Of a stretch of DNA of 64,000 nucleotides, positions 53,541 through 64,000 are shown one piece after another. Position 1 is the stretch's first letter. Every line of letters starts with the position of its first letter. The DNA comes from Monosporascus cannonballus (taxonomy: Eukaryota > Ascomycota > Sordariomycetes > Xylariales), in the NCBI GenBank assembly GCA_004154925.1, contig QJNS01000002.1, positions 372,001 to 436,000 on the forward strand. The letters run 5' to 3'. The notes under the pieces are model-generated. The model saw only the letters and a list, made by a program, of their open reading frames with translations. It searched no databases and was not told the DNA's origin. A program made the translations under genes and the position numbers.

Positions 53541-54772
53541 ACGGACAGAAGTTCAAAGAAGGTGCGCCACGATGTGCAGCTAGTGGATCTTTTAAGGCTT
53601 GGTCTGCCTTTTCCGGATCCGGATCTGCAGCGCATACGTGGGAATGCCTGTGCAAATCAGTGCCGTTGATAAAGAAGTTTCGGTGGGTTGAAGAAAAGGC
53701 CGTTGGGAGCCCAAAAAAGGACGGACCCGAGACGATCAAACACGGGATGTCTCACAGGGAAAGACCACAGCAACCCCAGGTCCGGCCAGATTCGGGAGAT
53801 CCTCCTTATGCTCTCAACTTTCAGTTCTCACCCCCACAATTGGACTCTTTGGGTGGGGCTGAAACGTCATTGTGGAAGGTCCTACGACGGGCGTTTGTTG
53901 GTCTGTGATCCTGGATTGGGGGTTTGTTTTGCTCGCTACATTGGGGTGGGCTGACGTCGTAGGACGATGTGATGCCGATACGTTGTCATGATTGCGGTAG
54001 TACGACTCGAGAAAGGTTTGCTTTGCAACCCTCGGGGCCGGATCCGGTCGTCAGAGGATCTCAGAATGATGAAAGGGATCTGCTGTTTTCGGGTCAACTA
54101 CCGTGTTGGCTGGCTTTGAAAGAATGTAACAGCACGGCCATACATCATGCAAGGCACCTGTCATTTTCATCGGATCCTCCAGAGTGCATGTTGAAGTAAC
54201 TATATGCAGGAGATGATGCCAGACCAACACTCATAGGGTAGACACGTTACAACCCACTTACGATGTAGATAGCGCCAACGTAATCAACGTTATTAAGTGT
54301 AAAGGGTACTTAGGTATGTTAACCTACCCAGTTAGGCATTCGCACACACTAATACAATGGTAAAATAAATAGTATGGGCATAGGGTACTTGAAGGCAGTC
54401 GACGCCTACCTACCTATATTAGGCTGGGTGTCGCTTCTAACGCGCCACCCGGAGCACTGGACGCGGGAGTTTTATTTGGGCCTGATACTATGTATAGCTA
54501 CAGCGCATGATCAACCAATGGTGGACGGCGAGCCCCGCCACACGTGACGACTCTCGCGCCCAAGTAGGCAGGTATGGCTTAGGAATGCCCTCGTTTCACG
54601 TACTGAGGAACGAAGGGAGTGAACGGGGGTTATTGAGCGGCTTTTTGCTAGGAACCGACTTCCCACTAAAAAAAATATACTACCATGGAAGCTTGCGGCT
54701 CGTGCTTCTGGGTCCATCTCCAAGACCACTGCTGCTACCTTAACCTGGGACCTCCGCTAAGGAATTGCTCTA
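53541..54772. other. Normal-composition upstream region, no gene called
   Basis: This is the sequence upstream of the secreted-protein gene. Open frames (53660-53908, 53688-53954, 53969-54199, 54507-54743 and others) overlap on different frames and strands and show no domain. 54507-54545 has a CCAAT word and CACGTGAC, which could belong to a promoter pointing right, into a gene lost at the 54773 boundary; this is speculation. The region ends abruptly where an inverted-repeat end begins. Confidence 0.45.
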
Positions 54773-54860
54773 GAAATAAACACGGATTTCAACCAAAACG
54801 CGCGATAAAACAAAAATCGTAATAAATTAATAAATATACGAAAAATAAACCAGATTTAAA
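54773..54860 (+). mobile_element. Terminal repeat related to the 23894-25197 element
   Basis: After TA at 54771-54772 the sequence reads GAAATAAACACGGATTT and, later, CAAAACGCGCGATAAAAC. This matches the left end at 23894 (GCAATGAATACGGATTT, AAAACCCGCGATATAAAA) over about 75 bases. The G+C content falls sharply at this point. The matching right end was not found, so the element is truncated, rearranged or too mutated. Confidence 0.6.
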
Positions 54861-55740
54861 CTTTATAAAATATAATATGAAATGAAGATTCATATTTAAT
54901 AAATATATTAAATGAGTTTATAAATTAAACAAATTTATAAGCTGTCCTTGATTATATATAAATTATTAATTTAAAGTTTTATTTTAGTACCATAAAGGTA
55001 ATAAATCGTTTACCAAAAAATTTAAAACTAGATTTAAAATGTTTTTTAATATATAAGATTTTCGAATATATATTAAAAGTTAATATAGTAGATATTACGC
55101 ATAAATCGATACTTTTTCAGATTGTGAAAAATAAAGTTAATTTAAAACATATTATTGAAAGCGTTTAATATAAATGTATAAGCATTTTTTGTCAAGGTTT
55201 AATATAGTAGAAATATAGTAAATTTACTGTTAATTTAACATATTATAATATATATCGAAATTCTTTAAACGTTTAATTTTGCTAATAATAAATTTCTTTT
55301 TAGAATAACGTTTAAATCAAAAACATTAGTTATTGAAAAGTATTATGCGAAAATTTAAAAGTATTTCGTAAAAAATTCGAACTTATTTGAAATAAATTTG
55401 CGAAATAGGATATTACAAAAAATATTAAATAATCTTAACGAAACGAAATTTTTGATACAGTTTTTAATAACGAGAAGTATTAAGTTAAAACGGGGCTTAC
55501 TTTTTAAATCTATAGTTACTTTATTAAAATCACGCTCTATTTTAAAAGTTGTAGCTGTGCTTGCGGCGTAGCTGTGATTAAAGCTTAGTACTTTATGTAC
55601 TGGCCCATAAAACGAACTCATAGAAATACCAAGTTTCTAAAATTAAGTCTCATAGAAACTTGTAGTTTTTTAACTTGGTTTTTCATAATTTTTTACAAAT
55701 TTTAAATATTAAATTATTTAAGAACCGATATCTATAGTTA

Positions 55741-55940
55741 TATATCGGTTAAAAGTTTAAACAACTCTTAAACCTAAATATTACGGGTCTATATTGGCAA
55801 AAATATAATAAAATTCTAAATAATGAATAAGTTAATTACATTTCGTATTACTAAACGGATTTTAAATAACGAAATAATGTTACAAAATTATATTATTTAA
55901 ATTATAGAAATAAGGAACGTATATATTTTGCTTGTACCTT
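55741..55940 (-). repeat. Fragment of the element 1/2/C LTR family
   Basis: The TATATCGGTTAAAAGTTTAA start, CAACTCTTAAACC, CATTTCGTATTACTAAACGG and AATTATAGAAATAAGGAACG follow the same order as in the LTR at 14622-14993. The GC-rich last 150 bases are missing. It is a solo LTR or truncated copy in the same orientation as elements 1 and 2. A short inverted pair, AACCGATAT/ATATCGGTT, spans its left end. Confidence 0.7.
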
Positions 55941-56849
55941 AAAACAATTGAATAGGTTAATCTTTTAAATTCTTTAAGTTTTTTCATTTTTTACATTATT
56001 TGAAAGTTTTAAGACACTAAAATTTCTAAAAGCTTTAAACTAGTTTCGTAATCGATTTTCGTATTAAGTCCGGCCTTTTTTTGTCTTTAGCCGTTTTCAG
56101 GCTCGATAGGCTTACTGGATTATAATATTGTTTTTTTTTTCTTTTTAGAACTTTCATTTGGAAAATCTTCTTAATAAGTTTTTTTAATCTATTATGTTTC
56201 ATTATATTTAAAACGTTTGTTTGTATAACTAGATTGACGTTTTTACTAAATAGATTATTTATTTAAATTTGATAATATTGTTTGATTTTCGTTATGAAAA
56301 GTTAAAATATATAGTTTTTCGTAATTTTGCAAAATAAATATAATATATTCGTTATAACTCCTTTGATAGTATTTTCGAACAGTTCGAATATAAATATGAA
56401 AAGTTTTTTAATAAAAGAACCTTTTAAAATACAAAAAGATTAAGTCCGAAAACGTTACAAATCAATATTAATAAATTAAATGGTTTTTAAAAATAACTAT
56501 AAACTTTCTGAAATCGAAATATAAAAATATATCGTCCTAATATTAAAAACACAAAAATAATAAAAAAACTTCAATATTTCAAATAAAATCAAAAATAACT
56601 AACGTTTGAAATAATTACGTAAGTACTTGTTATAACATTTCCCGATTAAGTTAATTTTAATATTATTAATTGATTAATTATAAATTTAAGCGTTTGTAAG
56701 TCATTTTCGCTATTATTAATAATTTGTTAACACCAAGCGTTAAATATTTATGAGACTTTTTACACAAATTTAAATATTTTAGAAATCTCAATATATCTTT
56801 TCTTTAGCTAGGTATTATATAAATCAAGTTCTTATATATATTACAATAG

Positions 56850-57130
56850 AGCCGGGTGTTACGCTCACGATCAGGCTCGGCTGATCGAAAAGTCTAGGTC
56901 TCGTATATATATTAAGAAGTTCATTTTCACTATGTGTTCAAGCCTCAATAGCATAACCACTACGTTCACCACTTATTATATTTTTCAACGCTTCAAGTAT
57001 TAAGTTTAAATACTACCAATATAGTCGGATTAAGTTCCTTTTCTCGGCAATGCCTCTTTATATTATAATATAGCTTGTTCGTCCGTATTAATCAAGACCA
57101 ATTCTCTTTATCCCAATTTAATCTGTAAAG
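56850..57130. other. GC-richer patch, possible LTR
   Basis: It starts near GAGCCGGGTGTTACGCTC and holds a GATCAG-GCTCGG-CTGATC palindrome and a CGTATATATATT TATA-like box, followed by a less AT-biased stretch to about 57130. TGTTACGC could be an LTR start, but no partner, end or target duplication is visible. Confidence 0.3.
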
Positions 57131-58131
57131 CCTTTTCTGTTTTATATATAATTTTATATTTTGTTTTTATCCTATTTTATTTTTTTAAAGCTTAATAATA
57201 TTTATGATTAAGTAAAATATGAAATGTAAAAAGTAAAATAAAATTTATTTTTAAAAAAGGATTTGAATTGTTAATTTTTTTTTATATTCTTTTATTAACA
57301 ATTTTATATAAATTGAAATATTTAAAATGAATATTTTCATTAAATCCCGTTTATATAATATCTCGTTTACTAAAATAAACTATTATTTTATTTTAGAAAA
57401 TTAATATTTTACCTTTTTATAATATAATATTCCTTTATTTATTTGTATTTCAATTCCTAATTTAGGGTGAAATTTAATTTTAATCTAATATTTCTTATAT
57501 TTTAATATAAATATTAATTTAGTGTTAACTAATTCGTTATATAAATGATTTTAAGGGTTAAGAATAAAATTAAATTTTATATTTGCTAAAATTAATTAAA
57601 TATTGTTGCAATGATGAATCAAATATATTAATCATATAGTGAATATTTTTTAATTAGATTATTTTATTTATAATTAATGAAACATCGCATATATATTTGC
57701 AATATATAATTTAATCTCTTCGGTTATAAAATAATTTATTATCTAAATAAATTAAATTACTTATAATTTATATTTATTTACTTTATTGAATTTTTCTAAA
57801 TATGTAAAAAATACTTTTTCATTAAATAAAACTTTGTATAATATATTATGGGTATTAAAATAGTTTTAAAAAGGTTTATAGTATTTATTCGATATTTATA
57901 TTTTTTAATTAGATACAAATTGAAATGTTTCGTAAATTTATTTAGAATTACACAAATATTATAGTAATATGTTTTTTTGGTTATACTTTGAAAAAAGAAT
58001 AATATAATAGTAAAATCTATAAGACGTAAATTGTACGACATTTTCAAGATTTAATAATAATTTTAATTTTTCGTAAAACCTTTGTTACATTTTAGCTTTC
58101 TTACACGAGGTTTATTTAAATTCAAAGTATT

Positions 58132-58360
58132 TGTGAAAATACAGCCCTTATGAAGATAAGGCTAGTAGCCGACCAGCAACCGATCAGCTATCGACCTACT
58201 TATTAATATAAATCTACCACCTAATAGCTAATATAAAACGCCAGATAAAAATAAGCTAACACATTTACTTCTTAATATTTGTTTTCCGATTAATTGGAAA
58301 CTATTTTATATAACTTATAACTATTTATTATTTTATATTCTTTTTTATTTTTATTATAAA
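58132..58360 (+). repeat. Candidate 5' LTR of gypsy element D
   Basis: It begins TGTGAAAATACAGCCC in a GC-richer stretch, includes a TATAAAA word at about 58231, and is followed by gag-like charged frames on the plus strand. The partner LTR would lie beyond the window, so both borders are unproven. Confidence 0.35.
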
Positions 58361-60479
58361 AGGTAACGCGATAATTATCAAAAACAACATTCGCCGATTG
58401 CAAAACCAACCTAAATTATCAATCGAAAAAATCACCGATCGGAACCCAACGGACTAACGATTAATCACGGTACGCAAATAAGCGAAAAACCTATAACAAA
58501 ACCTTGACGGATAAAAAACTATAATTCTCGGAATCCCGAATTAACTTATATATATAATAAGGATACGTTCCGATAATCGTTAATTAAACGGTCGAAAAAG
58601 GGACGTAATATAATAATTACGTTTAAGACTTTAAAGTAAAAAAAGGTTAAACAACTTAATAATAACCAAATTTTAAAAAGTAGCAATTAATAAAATAAAT
58701 AATATTCGGATTTATTCCTATAATCAGCGGAATAAAAATTAATAGCATAAGTTAAAAAAGCAAAAATTTATAAGTTAATTATAATATCGTTATAAAAGCT
58801 TAAAATAATAAGCAAATACTATATAATAATGATTGGAAATTTTCCGAACGTACGTTAATTAAAAGAAATTAAATAAAAGCTATTATAGATATTTATACCA
58901 AAAAGCTAAAACGAAAGATATTTATTTATATTTAATAAAGTATAAGCCATGTAAACGTTATTATTACGAACGTTTAACGTTTATACCGTATTACGTTTAA
59001 TTATTTTAATCATTAAAAAAATTAAAAATAAAAAACTTAAAGAGTTTTATTAGGACAAATTACGTAAATATTATTTTTTTCGATAGGAAATATAAGAAAT
59101 AATTTCTGGAATAACGATAACGATCCGATTAATCGCCGTTAAAATTTTTAGTTAAATAAAAGCTTTTAATTTATAAAATAAAGTTTACGGATATTATTAA
59201 CCTGAAAAACGATCGGAATAATAAACGATTTATTTTTAATTATTTTTACAAATTAATATTATGGTTACAAAATATTTTATTACAAAAAAGCGTTATACTA
59301 AAACGAATTAATAATATAGCAAGTTAAATACAACGTTATTAAAACGTTTGGAAAAAGAAAAAAAAACTAATTATTTTCCGCTAAAAGTATTAACAAAAAT
59401 AAACGATTTTATTTTAACATTTCTGGGAAAACAAATTTCCAAAGCAAATTAAAGCCGTTAGGTAAAAATAATAAAGACCGTAAACGTTCTTATATTTGGA
59501 AAGCAATTAATTGCGGATTTAATTCCGATAGGAGCAAATTTGAATAACTTAATACCTTGAATTCTTTAAAATATATATTTCAATATTATAATTATAAAAC
59601 ACCAAGTTACAAAAACGTAAATTACAAACAAAAAAAGATACGAAAACATTATTATTTCGGCAATACGGAAATGGGTCTCCGAAAGCCGGAAGGAACATTA
59701 TAATATATAATAATATTTTAAATGAATCTTTAAACGTAAACCTAAAAAAATCTAAAATAAATATATATGTCCAGTTTATTTCGACTAATTACTATAAGAT
59801 AATTAAAATAAAGCCATTTTTTAAAGAAAAAGCATTTATTAAAAGATTACAGGGGATGTAATGATAAAAATAAATATAAATACCGTAATGTAAATAAATG
59901 CCGCAAGCTAAAAAGTAACAAAATAACCGAATTTTTATTTAATTTCTATAAATGTTCCAGGCTTTATCGGCATCAACGATACGTATATCACATAATATAA
60001 TGCCTATAAAATTCCTAGTAGTATAATAAATAATAACGGGAACGAACGAAAATTAAAATAAATTTATTTTATAATATGCCGTAATCGGAAATCGCTTAAC
60101 TTTTTATAATCCAAATTAAATTTAAGCAGGTTAAGCATTTTATAAAATATAATTATATATTAATAATTATATAAATGAATTTACAAGGTTAATAGGTAGG
60201 AAATTGCAAATTTAATGTTTCCTAGAAAACAAATTTATACAGTTAATCTGATAAATCTAATTAAAAAAGTACATATTTCGTAATTCGGCGAATAATAAAA
60301 ATAGGAAAAAGTCGATTTTTTTACGTACTTAAAACATTTCCGAGGAATATATTCCACAAATATATCGAAAAAAATATTTTAATTGTTAAAGACAAAATAT
60401 ATAATAAATTGAATTCTAAAGAAATACCGTTATTCGATTTAATTTATCTTATTTCGGCGATTTAACAAAGTATTCGAAA

Positions 60480-60900
60480 GATATATTGAACAAAACTTAA
60501 AAATAAGCTGAATACGTTATTCGAAAAGGGATCTAAAAGTATTAATATTATTCGTATTTAAAAAAAGGTAATTTTTAATTATACGTCAATTATAAAAAAT
60601 TAAATCAGGTAATAATAAAATACCGATACCTTTTATCCTTAATTTTAAAAATAATGAATTGTTTAAGGTTAATTAAGGTATTTTCGAAACTGAATTTTAA
60701 AGATATTTATTACTATACTAAAATTAAAAAAAGTAATTAAGAAACAAATTTTTTACGAATATATATTAATTAATTTAAATATACGGTAATAATATTTAAC
60801 CTTATTATTTAGGTAATTACATTCTAGGCATATATATATATATTATTAACCAGCTTTATGAATTATATATATATATATATATAATATTTAAATAATATAA
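60480..60900 (+). pseudogene. Reverse transcriptase remnant (element D)
   Basis: The frame reads VIRKGI, then LYVNYKKLNQVIIKYRYLLS (the CVDYRxLNxxTIKNRYPLP block, Asp now Asn), LILKIMNCLRLIKVFSKLNF (for the DRLxGAKVFSKLDL block) and KDIYYYTKI, with intervening stops. The YxDD part falls in a TA-rich stretch at about 60830-60890 and cannot be read. Confidence 0.85.
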
Positions 60901-62599
60901 TTATTTATTCGGATTAAAGGAAATATGTAAAATAGTACCAATTAATTTATAGAAAATTATTATAATATTAAGTATTTATTAAAACGCTTAAACATTAATT
61001 TTTCTTTCAAAGAGATAACATTTTAAGATTTATAATTAATACTGATAACTTCAAAGCAAATAGTTAATAAATTAATAATATAGAAATATGGCCAATATTA
61101 CAATTAACTTATAATATTTATATATTTTTAAAATAGACTAATATTTATCGGAAATCTATTATCTATTATTCGCAAATTTTCGAACTTATTATAAGGTTTT
61201 TAAAAATGGCATAACATAAAAATAAAATAATAAAATTCCCGTAGATCAAGAATTTTAAAAAGGCGTTCTAAAACTTAAAAAAAAACTTGTTAATTGGCGA
61301 TTATTTTCCGATATTCAAAAGATATCAAAAATATTAGAGTTATTATAAACGCTTTAATAACAGCAATATTAAGGCTATTTTGATAAAAATACAGAAAGTA
61401 TTAATACTTAATAATATATTAATTATAAAAATTAAATTTAATGGAAAAACCAAAAAGCTATAAGGTAATAAAACTTATTAATAATTATAACAAATTGAAA
61501 ATATTACTAATAATATTTTAAAAATAGGGAAAGACTTTGTTTAATATTTACTAATTATATGGCTTTAAAAATAATAAAGGTACCGGTACGTAATTTTAAA
61601 AAACTTAACTTAATAGGTTTATCGCTTAAAGTAATATAATTTTAAGATTTAATATTAACCGGGCATTACTCACTTAGCTGATAAATTTTTTAAACGGCCG
61701 GATTATATGTTAAAGGAAATTACGTATAAATATATAATCTTTATATTATTTAAGAAATTAGGTATTGCGAATAATATAGCGGAAAATATACGAAAAATAG
61801 TTATAAATATATAATATAATTTAAAGCATTATAAAAAAATAAAAGGCCTTTTAAAAGTAAGGCAAAATTCGTTTGCCGTAAAATTTTGAAATGGATTTGA
61901 AGTAGCAGAAATTTATATAATTAATATTTGTATAAAAAAAGAGAAATTTTTTATTATACAATTACAAAAAATTTTAGAAAGAAAAGAAATAAAAATTATA
62001 TATTTACCAAATTTCTCGCTTAACAATGATAATACAAATATATATGGTAATAATAATACGATTAATAATTAAATAAAAATAACCGTACATTATAAGTGTA
62101 TTACGATATGATTTCGAAAAATTTAAAAAGGATAAAATTAATACTAATATTATTATTTATAATTAATACATTTTACGTTATTTAACAAAAAGGTTAATTA
62201 AAAACAAAACGGGATTATAATTAAAAGTTTTCTAATAGTTTTACTTTAGATTCGAAAACTGGAATCTAAGAATTTACATATTATATAATTAATATGGATA
62301 ACTAAATACAAAACCGGAATAAAAAAATATTTGTTGGAATTTAAATAAGGTTTTATACGCTCGGAATAAATTCTTAATCTCGTTATAAAACGTTTTATGA
62401 AAGTAATTAATTAACTAATATTATAATAATTTAAAGGTAAAATATAAACTATATATATATATGTTAAATTAATAACGAACAAATTTTATTAGAAAAATAT
62501 AGCGAATTATATCCGAAAATATATTAAATAATATCCGATACATTAAGGCATAACAAAACTAGGTTGTGTATTATATAAATAATTATAACTTTTATCGCT

Positions 62600-62950
62600 A
62601 TTTAACTAATTTCTTTTAGAAATTCCGTTAAACTCAATTATAGAAATCTTTAAAAGCCTAAATTTAAATAGGTTAAAATACGACGTAATCTTGGTAATCG
62701 TTAACCGCTTAATGAAATTAAGATTATTTACTTTTACGGTTACAACTTTAATTATAATTATATGAACTCGATTGTTTTACGATAAAATAAAATATATATT
62801 TAATACGCCGTTTAAAATTATTAACGATAAAAATAAGTTATTAACGAATTAAATTTGGGCAGAATTTTACGAAAAATGAAAAATAAAACGGCGAATATGA
62901 ATTACTTATTATCCGTAAACCGATAACTACGCGGAACGTTCTTTTTAAGT
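62600..62950 (+). pseudogene. Integrase catalytic core remnant (element D)
   Basis: EIPLNSIIEIFKSL is followed by YDVILVIVNRLMKLRLF, where Asn replaces the first catalytic Asp (GAC-to-AAC at about 62702). LFYDKIKYIF, PFKIINDKNKLLTN (for the ISDRDSLFTS block, with the second Asp region altered), IWAEFYEK and ITYYPSTDNYAERSF (for the TAYHPQTDGQTER block) follow. The match to Ty3/gypsy integrase is convincing; the copy is inactive. Confidence 0.88.
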
Positions 62951-63469
62951 TTTAAATATTATTTTCGTAATTACATTAATAAATACAAAAATAATTAGAT
63001 AAAGGTATTACAACTTACGGAATTCGTATATAATAATATACGAAACATATTTACCGGCCGTTTTCCGGTCGAAACTATATATACGTAATATTTATAAATG
63101 GTAAAATATTTTTAATAAATATTTAAAAAATAAAAATAAAGAATTAAACCTATTTCGAACAAATGGCGGTTATTTGTTAAATAACGTACGAATATCAGAA
63201 AAAGACAGTAAAAACCTAAAGAAATACTATAATTAGCATTATTCACTTGTAAAATTCAAATTAAAATAATAAATAAATTTATAGATTAAATATTGTAAAT
63301 TTAAAAATGGAACATTTATATTTATTTATATCTGGCTTACGATTAAAAGATAAGGAACCTTTTAAATATGTAAAAAAAATTTTTTACTAAATATTAACGT
63401 ATATGTAATATATTTTTAATATTTGTATTAAAATCGTAATATAACGAAACCCGGGTGACCTTTAAATAA

Positions 63470-63650
63470 AGTTGCCGGACTTAGTAAAGAAATAAAAAAA
63501 TAAGTAATAAAAAATATATTGCGTTACCGAAATAATTAAAAGCAATGCAAATATATTATTAAATAAAAAAGCTGGACCGTCGAATATAATATCTAAAAAC
63601 CCCGAAAGTATTTCGAATACGCGCTTAAAGTATTATAACGTTATAAAAGA
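63470..63650 (+). pseudogene. Chromodomain remnant (element D)
   Basis: ILRYRNN, stop, KQCKYIIK, stop, K leads into WTVEYNI, stop, KPRKYFEYALKVL, stop, RYKRKLNT. The pattern W..EYNTW.P...L.NA...L.RY is that of the C-terminal chromodomain, with Trp and Gln codons turned into stops. Confidence 0.85.
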
Positions 63651-64000
63651 AAATTAAATACGTAAATAGAAAATAAAACGACCAAAAGTTATAAAGTAAT
63701 AATAACCCAATTAGAAATTAAATACCTAATTATTTTCAAAACTTATAAAAACTCATTTTAAGCAAAATTAAAATTTTAATATTAAAGTATTATTTAATTA
63801 CATAATTATTTTAAATTCTTTGGGAAATAATTAATTTCTTTGATATTAATTGGAAATTTAAAGTTAATATAAACAAAATCCAATTTTTATTTCGAAAATA
63901 AAATATCGTATTTAATGATTAAATTTTATTTCAACTAACACTTAAGGAACGTATTAGGGAAATAAATATAGAAATATCGAAAAGTAATCAAAAAATATAT

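Larger units (their letters stand above)
54861..58131. other. AT-rich relic zone, mostly unassigned
   Basis: RIP-like sequence. It contains the palindrome relative at 55548-55572, an LTR fragment (55741-55940) and a GC-richer patch (56850-57130). Open frames at 55355-55621 and 57796-58047 on the minus strand are Ile/Lys/Phe-rich, without features. I see no complete element. Confidence 0.5.
58361..64000 (+). mobile_element. Ty3/gypsy chromovirus element D, RIP-degraded, runs off the window
   Basis: The plus-strand order is a gag-like region (58400-60000, no motif placed), reverse transcriptase (60480-60900), integrase core (62600-62950) and chromodomain (63470-63650). Its residues differ from those of the A/B family and the 1/2/C family, so it is a third chromovirus family. 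The 3' LTR and any accessory frame would lie past 64000. Confidence 0.82.

Noticed and set aside
54507..54743. Overlapping open frames on both strands near the island edge
   Set aside because: Both strands are open over the same stretch because GC-rich sequence lacks stops; there are no motifs or codon support.
54684..54821. 45-codon ORF with five Cys, a possible small effector
   Set aside because: It lacks a signal peptide, and its last third is the transposon end starting at 54773, so the frame is probably accidental.

Overview
The window looks like a block of AT-rich heterochromatin from a filamentous ascomycete (Pezizomycotina). Almost everything in it is a retrotransposon or DNA-transposon relic degraded by a RIP-like process (repeat-induced point mutation). 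Coding frames of known transposon domains can still be followed, but they are full of TAA/TAG stops at former Gln and Trp codons and carry G-to-A losses at catalytic Asp codons. Remaining C and G sit mostly in CpG and GC-rich patches, while CpA/TpG is scarce. I cannot name the species.

Layout. 1-2479: 3' part of a Ty3/gypsy chromovirus (copy A: integrase, chromodomain, 3' tail). 2480-9250: minus-strand chromovirus with both LTRs (element 1). 9251-13634: second copy of the A family, 5' truncated (copy B), carrying a clean 150-bp solo LTR with its target duplication at 11057-11206. 14622-21383: complete minus-strand chromovirus with TSD ATTTA (element 2). 22511-25450: small GC-richer islands and a 1.3-kb TA-flanked inverted-repeat element (23894-25197) inserted in a hAT-like non-coding repeat. 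28592-41290: minus-strand Ty1/copia element, split by a complete plus-strand chromovirus (element C, 29528-36272, TSD ATATA) and by a 454-bp mariner/pogo-type MITE (40085-40538). 41291-51580: 10-kb extremely AT-rich stretch that I could not assign. 51591-54772: the only stretch of ordinary base composition, with one credible host gene (52924-53406, minus strand; a small Ser/Thr-rich protein with a signal-like N terminus and a GPI-anchor-like C terminus). 54773-58131: AT-rich relics, including an inverted-repeat end exactly at the composition boundary and a fifth site of the element 1/2/C LTR family. 58132-64000: another chromovirus on the plus strand (reverse transcriptase, integrase, chromodomain), running off the window.

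Elements 1, 2 and C are three subfamilies of one family (LTRs 334-392 bp; the two with TSDs are 6.75-6.76 kb). The most interesting shared trait is a second, convergent reading frame between chromodomain and 3' LTR. It is found in 1, 2 and C and, with a recognisably similar layout, in the separate A/B family. It has a Cys-rich N-terminal part (Cys now often Tyr) and a Lys/Glu/Gln coiled-coil C-terminal part. No RNA gene, CRISPR array or intact transposase was seen.
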